NCBI GenBank assembly: GCA_022497155.1
Contig: MU385713.1
Span: 186,001-250,000 of the forward strand
Length of the DNA: 64,000 nt
Direction of reading: 5' to 3'
From: Whalleya microplaca
Taxonomy: Eukaryota > Ascomycota > Sordariomycetes > Xylariales > Xylariaceae
Shown: positions 56,482 to 64,000 of the stretch, piece by piece
Numbering within the stretch: the stretch's first letter is position 1
How the letters are laid out: every line of letters starts with the position of its first letter
Notes under the pieces: model-generated
Databases searched by the model: none
The model's input: the letters and a program-made list of their open reading frames with translations, nothing else
Told to the model about the DNA's origin: nothing
Made by a program: the position numbers and the translations under genes

Positions 56482-57603
56482 TATGCGGCGCTTCGGTTCC
56501 TTTGGTCAGCCTGCTTAGACGAGTGGAATGAGATCTACGACGAATAACGGGATCCAATACTAATTTTCGAAAAGAAAAGAACAGCAGATGGCTATCGAAA
56601 ACCCATGACCTTGCAAATCCCCTACTTGTCTATACAAGCTCTGAGTATTGTATGCTTATGCGGGTAGCTTCCCCCTTTATTGATGTGAATTGCTCTTCTC
56701 GAGACGATTCACCTTCAATGATAGATGATCTGATCTGATTCTAGATCATGTCAATATGGTTAAGATGCACAGAATGGAGGAACTGAGCAATACCTTTGAT
56801 ACAACTTGGCTTTGACAAAGACCCCTGATAATTCGGAATATGGAAGCTCAGAAGGGCGACTGATTGACATGTAGTTCTGAGTTCATAGCTAGATAGACCT
56901 GGAAATAATCGCTAATACATGATGCATACCTTTCCCAATTCTGAAGCATCGTAGTCGTCACACAAGACTTTGGCTTGTCTACTCAAGCGCCATCGTGGTT
57001 CTAAACAAGGGGATTTAAAAAAGCTTAAGAGGATTGGTTGATTTGTCTTGGTAGGTATTTTCTTTCGAAAACTAAGTGAACTATGCAAATGACGCGATAA
57101 CTATACATGGGCTTCTTTACTCCTAATGAAAACTTAGCTAACCAGGTTAGAGAAAGTCAGACACGATGGTAGGAGAACGTCAAGATCTCGTGTCTCCCCG
57201 CACTATACCTTAAATCATTAATATCAGAACGCCGACTTACTCTGGCTATATCTTCACTGACAACAAGCTTCCCCACATTCTCCAATTTGTACAACTACCA
57301 GAGAATGTATTGGGGGTGCGGCGATGTAGCATCGACACTCTGCGGGTGCATATATATTGCACTATGGGCTGGTGGTCACCGTTTCATCCAGAGCATTGAG
57401 CCGGCAGGCTCGAGAACGGCAGTCGTAGCATCAGCTGTCATCCTAGGGTATGACGGCGACGTCCGGGTAATGGGGTAAAAAGGGTCTTCTTTGGTCTTGT
57501 AAGAGCTGGGGGCGCTGATGCGCCCTCTATACCTTCGCAGCCTTCCATTCAACCCCGATCTGGCACTTTCCCGTCGCTTTTCTTGAGCGGCGATCCATCC
57601 ACC
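56482..57603. other. 1.1 kb region upstream of the GH7 gene
   Basis: AT-rich at first, then with more GC from about 57290. No coding exon is supported; the GH7 promoter is here. I could not confirm XlnR or CreA sites by eye. Confidence 0.45.
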
Positions 57604-59002
57604 ATGCATCTCATACCTGTCGCAGCAGCAGCTGCTGCCTGGCTTCTCACCAGCCAGGCGACAGCCCAAGGCATCGGCAGCGCGGACACGCACCCCAAGC
57701 TCACGACCTCGAAGTGCACGCTCGCCGATGGCTGCGTGCCGCACTCGACTTCGCTCGTGCTGGACGCCAGCTTCCACCCGCTGCGCGCCGCGGACCCCTC
57801 ATCCACCACCACCACCACCTCCACCGCCCGGCCCTGCGGCGGCTACGGCGGCGCCGCGTGGGACGAGGCGCTGTGTCCGGACCGCGAGAGCTGCGCGCGC
57901 AACTGCGTCTTCGACGGCGCCGAGTACGAGGGCAACGGCGTGGCCGCGAACGGGAGCGAGCTCGTGCTCAGGCAGTACATGCAGCGCGATGGCGTGGCGG
58001 TGCCCGTGAGCCCGAGGGTGTATCTCCTGGATGAGGAGGGAGATGGGGAAGGGGAGAAAGGGGAAGGGGAAGGGGGGAATTACGCCGTGCTGCACTTGAG
58101 GAACCAGGAGATCAGCTTCGATGTCGATGTCTCGAAGCTCGTGTGCGGGATGAACGGCGCCATGTACCTCGCCGAGATGAACGCCACGGGGGCCCGCAGT
58201 GCGCTGAACCCGGCGGGCGCGGCGTATGGGACGGGGTATTGCAATGCGCAGTGTCCGGTGTTGCCCTTTATCAACGGAGAGGTGAGAGCAACTTAATATC
58301 AACAAATCGTGAATATGCATTGTGGAAACTAACCCGGCATACTTACCCCAGGCAAACCTGGACTCCCACGGCTCCTGCTGCAGCGAGCTCGACCTCTGGG
58401 AAGCGAACTCAGTCGCGACGGCGCTGACGCCGCACACCTGCAGCGCGCCGGGGGTATTCGCGTGCGCGGGGGCGGAGTGCGGGAGCCTGGGCAACTGCGA
58501 CAAGTCCGGGTGTCCGTACAACCCGTACAAGCTGGGGAACAGCACGTTCTACGGGCCCGGATCGGACACCGTCATCGACACGTCGCGGCCGTTCACGGTG
58601 ACGACGCAGTTCCTGGAGTCGATGGGGGTGATGAACGAGATCCGGCGGACGTACGTGCAGGACGGGCGGACGATCCCGAACGCGCGCGTGCCCGCGGCCT
58701 CGCCCACCGTGCCCCCCGGCGACTCGATCAAGATGAGCCACTGCCAGGCCGTGGGCGCGATGTTCGAGGAGCTCGGCGGGCTGGCGCAGATGGGGCGCGC
58801 GCTCGACCGCGGGATGGTGCTCGTGTTTAGCATCTGGAACGACGACGCCCAGTTCATGAACTGGCTCGACTCGGCGGGCAGCGGCCCGTGTACGCGCACC
58901 GAGGGCGACCCCGAGCTGATCAGGGCTAACCATGCCGATACGGAGGTTACCTTCTCGAATATCCGGTGGGGCGATCTGGGGAGTACTACGCTGTCGTTAT
59001 AA
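57604..59002 (+). CDS. Secreted GH7 glucanase (cellobiohydrolase/endoglucanase family), no CBM
   Basis: Hydrolyses beta-1,4-glucan (cellulose) with retention. Exon 1 (57604-58281) and exon 2 (58352-59002) are joined in phase 0 through a 70 nt intron (gtgaga, actaac, ccag); the product has 442 residues. The start has a good Kozak context (tccaccATG). Signal peptide: residues 1 to about 21, ending TSQATA. The catalytic ELDLWE (E238, D240, E243) provides nucleophile, assistant and acid/base. Conserved GH7 blocks include SHGSCCSELDLWEANS and the Cys-rich GNCDKSGCPYNPY. There is no CBM1 or linker after the last conserved block (IRWGDLGSTTLSL). A Ser/Thr run (SSTTTTTST) and a Gly/Glu-rich insert (GEGEKGEGEGG) look unusual. 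CBH versus EG subtype is not certain. Confidence 0.92.
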
Positions 59003-61120
59003 CGGCGCGGTATATGTGATATTCTCGCTGGGGTGTCCCGGCGTGTCTACGTAATTACACGACTTCGTACAGATTAGGTAGGCATATTCGATCAAATGCA
59101 ACCGTACAGCTCTAAATTGCGCTCTTTGCGCATAGGCGTCTAGAATGACTGAATGTTACCTTCCCGCCTCGAACGAAATCGTGGAATATGCCATCCACAC
59201 GCAAAATGCCCGCCTCACTTATTGCTCTTGCTGGAATTGTGATAACTCGGTTTCTCTGTGCCATGGTAGAAAGCATCACGAGCCTTATAGGACGGGTGAT
59301 CCTAGTGGGCTGATAGTTGATTCGATGGTTATTTATTGTCGAAGGATCAAAACCAAGCCATTCATACGTCCTCTGATCGTAAGTAGCAGTTGATATCACT
59401 CGGCCTACGGTAGACACACACGTGGCCGCACCGGAACGCCCGCCAGCTCGAGGTTAGTCCATGCCGGAATATCATGCATCGAGATACTGGTCACTTCAAC
59501 GTTTTCCGATGAGTTCTATCAGTCTATCAGCTTGGAAGCCGTTCGACGAATGCTCGACCGAGCCGTTCTTCTCGTGCAATATGTTGACCCCTGGTCTTCG
59601 GCTTAGCACTTCTAAAAGGCTTAAGAGTTTGTATCAAGTCCCAAAGGATGGTAGATCTTCCAGCCATCCAGAATGCATGCTTCCACGGCCTCCTATAGAG
59701 TCTAACCTCCCCAGATAAAGCAGCCTTGGTAAGAGCAATAATCAGTGCAAGGGCAATGTAGATCGGTTCTATCTTGGTATATTGTCCTTGTCTCTAGAGC
59801 GCTGAGTAGTTCACATGACAAGAGTTCGGAGGTCACTGAAATTACGTAGCTTGTCATGCGGAGAGCTTTGTGAATAAGTTTGTGATACCCGGAGCATCAT
59901 AACCACTCTGACCTCGACTTCCGCAGACTCCATGATTGGCCATTGATGGCTTACACTGCATATGCAGTGGTCTTGGAGGTACGCAAAAAGATGTAACAAG
60001 ATACAATCCCAAGGCTAAAAAGAATATGAGATTAGCTTCGACTTGCAGCATGAAGGGAACGGGACCGCGGTAACTCTCTCATCAACCGAAAAGACATCCT
60101 CATCCCGAATATTGGAGGAGGTAGTAGCCCTAGAAGAAAGTGCAGAAGTTGCTGTGACGCTTCATAGGGGGCATTGTTCTCTAGCGCATGTTGATACGGA
60201 TCATCCACAGCAGATTTAGCAAAGCATAGATGTTCGTGATTAGTGACGGAGAAGAAATTCGCCTCACTGTTCAGGACATGTTATGATAGATTTGTAGACA
60301 TTTCATAGTATCTTACCAGCCATCCACAAGCACAGGTGTAGATGACCAAATATAAGGCTCCGGCATCCTGCTTGTTTACAGCTCCATTCACAACTGTCTC
60401 TAAGTTGCCATTCAAGTAGCCTTATCAGATATCATTCGACATATTCTTGTTTTTAGGTACATCACCGGCGAACTGAACTGATTTACGCCGAACAGTCCAA
60501 ATAGATAGAATTATATGAGCAAATGAGGTATACGAATACATACGTAATGACGAGAAGGCTATGATGATGGCGATAGGGGGGAGTGCTCCCCCCAATGTAG
60601 TGTTGCCGCGTTGTCGAGCAGTGCTTGCGTAAGAGGGTAGGCGTTATTAATATGAAACAACCGGGTCTACGGATTAGCTTAGCAACGATTAGACAATCCC
60701 GGTATGAAAAAGTACCTGGAAATACGCCGTTACGCCGTTGCACCGCCACAGCCAAGCGCTGCGCCCCCCTGTCGCGTCTGCCAGTCTGCTTCCGTCTATT
60801 CCAGGCACTCGTCAGGTGGCAGTCAAGTGGCAGTAGCACTGTGGCAGTGGCAGCAGCAGACAGCCAGGGGGGAGGGAGTGCATAAGGTACAAAGTAGGCT
60901 AGGTACAGTACAGTTTAGGCCATTGGAAATAATAGGTTTTGAGATGCTGCAGCCGTTGGCCAAACATCGTTACCTGTTACAAATCCCAAATCCCCCAATT
61001 AATTATGAGCTGAGATTCCCTTTCTTTCATTCAAACAACACACACCCAACAGCAGTGCCGGATATTTATTACATTCTTTCAAATCCTTCCTATCTTTCAG
61101 TCCCATGTCTCTGCTGCCCC
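59003..61120. other. 2.1 kb intergenic region
   Basis: No supported gene. The last 400 bp are rich in CAG/GTGGCAG words (about 60815-60860), which probably belong to the palmitoyltransferase promoter or 5' UTR. Confidence 0.5.
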
Positions 61121-62911
61121 ATGGATAATAGAACCCCGTCGCCCTCGTTGCGATCCCCAAACATGACTCGAAGATGGGCACGGCGCATGGAGCGCTACTG
61201 CTGCACCTGTCTGACTTTCTTCCCGCTCGCCTTCGTCTACGGCATAACCACCTGGGCTGTATGGGTTGTTGTTAGCATCGGCTCTAGCTCGACCAGAACC
61301 ACTTGGATAGGTGTGTTTCCCATATATTTTTTGGCTTTATTTTGACTTTACTTTAAGCGGGCTTCACTTCAAGGCTAGCCAGCTACCTACTTACTCAAGG
61401 TAGTCAAGGCTGAGTGAGAGCCAGAGTCAGAGTCAGAGTCAGAGTCAGAGTCAGAGTCAGTATTGCTGACGAATGCATTTATTCTCTATCTAGGAACTAA
61501 GTCTTCCATCGGCGGCGTCCTTCTCTACCTCATCCTCAACTGGTGCTATACCACCGCCGTGTTTACGAACCCCGGAAGCACCACCGACGTCCAAGGCTAC
61601 TCGAGCCTACCCACCTCGGCCCCGCCGCAAGCCACGTCCTTTACCGTCAAGTCGAATGGTGAGATTCGGTTTTGTAAGAAATGCCAGGCGCGGAAGCCAG
61701 ACCGCGCGCATCACTGCTCGACATGCCGGCGTTGCGTGCTGAAGATGGACCATCACTGTCCCTGGCTCGCCACCTGCATCGGCCTGCGCAACCACAAGGC
61801 CTTTCTGCTCTTTTTGATATATACCACTCTGTTCTGCTTCTACAGCTTTGCCGTTTCCGGCTCCTGGGTCTATGACGAGTTGTTGAGCCAGACCCAATAC
61901 GTTGATACCCTCATGCCCGTGAACTACATAATGCTTGCAGTTGTTTCCGGGATTATTGGCCTTGTCGTTGGTGCCTTCACCGGCTGGCACATACTGCTTG
62001 CGAGTCGAAACCAGACAACTATCGAGTGCCTAGAGAAGACCCGTTATTTGAGCCCTCTGCGAAGGACGCTGCAGCATCAGTTTGTGGCGCAACATAATGG
62101 AGAGGGTGTTCCGCTGCCCAGGTATGGACAGCAATTATTAGATATACACGCGAATGCATTGCCCGGCATCACGAGGCCGGAAGAAGGTGAGGTGAGGGAA
62201 TCTCGGGGCGATGGCATACCGCATATGTCGTACGAAGATTTAGAGCGTTACCGGACGAGAAAGCGGTACGAGGAATACATGGATGAGCAGGATTCGGAAA
62301 AGCTACCGAATGCTTTCGACCTCGGCCCTAAGCGAAACTTCTTGCATCTTTTCGGCCCTTCGCCGGCCCTTTGGTTCTTCCCCATCATCAACACCACAGG
62401 CGATGGTTGGAATTGGGAGGCAAGCCCCAAATGGGTGGCAGCACGGGAGCGAATCGCGCGGGACCGCGAGGAACAAAGGCAGAGGGAACGCGCTGCGGGA
62501 TGGGGTGATCCCGACCCTCACTACACCCCCGAGCCCCCAGTGCGGCTCAGCGGAACCGGCAGGCACGATCTGACGTCGCCCACGCAGTCTAATGGGCGAC
62601 GCACGCCATCCAAGGCCGACCGCGTGCTGGGCCGGGATCCGAACTTATACGTCGACGAACCACCGAACTCGGTGTCTATGAGAACACTTAATAAGCAGGG
62701 CGTCGAAATCGAGGACGACTACAGCACCAGTAGCGACGCGGAAGACGCCGAGAGCAAGGCCATGAACGTCGTCACGAACGGCGGATGGGCTAGGAGTGGC
62801 GCCAGCGGCTTGCTGCGGAAGCCGTCGAGGACTACCTATTCCTCCGCCAATGCCTCTGCCAATGCCTCTTCGACGAGCCTACTTTCGAAAATCGACGACG
62901 AGGTAGACTGA
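61121..62911 (+). CDS. PFA3: PFA3-like DHHC protein S-acyltransferase
   Basis: Transfers palmitate to cysteines of membrane proteins; the yeast family member Pfa3 acts on vacuolar Vac8. Exon 1 (61121-61310) carries the first transmembrane segment; a 183 nt intron (61311-61493) with a hexanucleotide repeat follows; exon 2 is 61494-62911. The product has 535 residues. Four hydrophobic segments are visible (near residues 27, 67, 175 and 220). The Cys-rich domain runs from about 122 to 172 (FCKKCQARKPDRAHHCSTC) and holds the active DHHC motif near 148-151. A TTG/NPxE-type region and a long disordered, charged C-terminus follow. I prefer ATG 61121; a later in-frame ATG at 61163 is possible. Confidence 0.93.
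61423..61460 (+). repeat. (AGAGTC)6 hexanucleotide repeat inside the PFA3 intron
   Basis: Six perfect copies of AGAGTC within the 183 nt intron, upstream of its branch site (tgctgac). Confidence 0.9.
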
Positions 62912-63373
62912 CAAAATTAAGGCTCTACTCTACTTAACTTACCTTGAAGGGAAAAGGGGGATACCATCTTCACTTTGTTGTTCCTACGGGTGTCACTCAC
63001 TGCATGGCTTAGGCGTTCGATAATTCTGATTTTTTTTATGGGTTTGGAGTAACCGTGAAGTAGAACCACTACTTACTAGTAACCTAGGGATGTAGGGGGG
63101 AATTCGGCCTGGAGGAAAGAACTACTATGGTCGATGCGTTAACCCCCTCACGTCTCTCACAACAACCTCTCTTGAAGAAAGCAACTCTCAATGTTCTCTC
63201 AATTCAGATTGTATAGTATAGATGTGTACTAGGCAGTCCTTCCTAAGGGGCATTATCATCATGCACTGGATGGGGAATTTCGATATCCCCGGTGTATTTT
63301 TTTAAATTTTGACCAGGCGGATTAGGTTTTTTGCAGCAGATATGTATGTTCGTAGGTGTAGGCCTAGGTCAGG

Positions 63374-63394
63374 TGATTGATTGATTGATTGATT
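63374..63394. repeat. (GATT)n microsatellite
   Basis: Five tandem GATT copies. Confidence 0.85.
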
Positions 63395-63500
63395 AGGCTG
63401 TATCTATTTTTCTTTTTTTCTGGAAGGAAGGGAAAAGAAGAAGGATAATTCGAGAGTTCATATGTTATTATGGTATATCACTAACTAGATTACATGATGT

Positions 63501-63507
<7 letters not shown>

Positions 63508-63537
<30 letters not shown>
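63508..63537. repeat. (CA)n dinucleotide microsatellite
   Basis: About 15 CA units, the longest perfect dinucleotide run in the window. Confidence 0.9.
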
Positions 63538-63540
<3 letters not shown>

Positions 63541-64000
63541 GTAATACGCAGTTATTGAGTCTTGGAGTTAGATTTTGGTTTCTTTTCTTTTGTGTTTCAT
63601 GAGAATGGTAGAGATCTATGATGTCCTCAAGGGTCAACCGGGCTGAGTTGAAGTTGTTATGCTTCATATCTTGCCATGAGGTACTGGTAGTGCCCTAGTG
63701 AGTCGGTCGTAGCTCATGAGTATGGTAGTCATTAGTGGCGATAAGTATTTCTTCAAAAAGTCTTTATAGTGCTAGGTATTAGAGGTGGCGTTTGCATGTT
63801 CATACCACTTCATATTGATTATCAAAGCCCTCTTATTGATACGTGAGGCTAGGGGGGATATAAGGAATAATAGGAGACAAGAAGCCATCCTTCTCAGAAG
63901 TACTCACTATTCCTATCACTTGTTTAAGGAGTACTAACTATCAAGGGATTGCCAGTCCTTAGTGAAACTCATTCATAAGTGAGTCGTATCGGTGAGTTTG

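Larger units (their letters stand above)
62912..64000. other. Geneless right end
   Basis: No supported gene; contains a (GATT)n tract (63374-63394) and a (CA)n tract (63508-63537). Confidence 0.5.

Noticed and set aside
57799..58545. 248-codon minus-strand frame
   Set aside because: Antisense to the GH7 gene, caused by its GC-rich codons.
60704..61120. 139-codon in-frame extension upstream of PFA3
   Set aside because: Low-complexity Gln/Ser/Trp stretches encoded by CAG-rich DNA, typical of promoter or 5' UTR; the DHHC family normally starts near its first membrane segment.

Overview
The window looks like a piece of a nuclear chromosome from a filamentous ascomycete (Pezizomycotina, most likely Sordariomycetes; the class is inference). 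The evidence is short introns of about 50-280 nt with GTAAGT-like donors, CTAAC/CTGAC branch sites and YAG acceptors; monocistronic genes on both strands; and fungal-specific families such as a GH7 glucanase, a ccg-6-like GPI wall protein and an AIM6-like protein. I found no prokaryotic operon, CRISPR array, rRNA or tRNA gene, and no recognisable transposon protein. Intron joins were worked out by hand from splice signals plus reading-frame continuity.

Layout. (1) 1-6709: MCM5 (minus, cut by the left edge) and VPS54 (plus) are divergent across a 1.06 kb intergene holding a palindromic MBF/E2F-type element. (2) 6710-22357 is gene-poor: one small secreted thaumatin-like/'DNase1'-type protein (10505-11065, minus) and one three-exon GPI-anchored wall protein (16623-17289, plus). 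(3) 22358-29079: APC8/CDC23 (minus), farnesyl pyrophosphate synthase (plus) and a complete six-exon cytochrome P450 (minus). A dense GATAAG array lies between APC8 and the FPP synthase. (4) 29080-32994 is an AT-rich gene desert. (5) 32995-43000: an RA-PH adaptor (minus), a MAT2B/RmlD-like reductase (minus), an AIM6-like PLC-like protein (minus) and a CCDC137-like nucleolar protein (plus). (6) 43222-49904: TFC3, the 2204-residue B-block-binding subunit of TFIIIC. (7) 51116-59002: a small C2H2 protein, the tail-anchored E2 UBC6/UBE2J (minus), a larger multi-C2H2 protein and a GH7 glucanase. (8) 61121-62911: a PFA3-like DHHC palmitoyltransferase, then a geneless right end with microsatellites.

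The genes serve mostly independent housekeeping jobs: replication licensing and the anaphase-promoting complex (cell cycle), GARP tethering and palmitoylation (membrane traffic), ERAD ubiquitination, Pol III transcription and isoprenoid synthesis. Secreted or wall proteins sit in the gene-poor parts. I see no convincing secondary-metabolite cluster: FPP synthase and the P450 are tail-to-tail, with no cyclase nearby.

The observations most worth checking are a 3'-end GC ramp shared by many unrelated genes, two GC-AG introns (MCM5 and the MAT2B-like gene), the MBF palindrome upstream of MCM5, the GATAAG array, and a basic in-frame extension upstream of the FPP synthase start.
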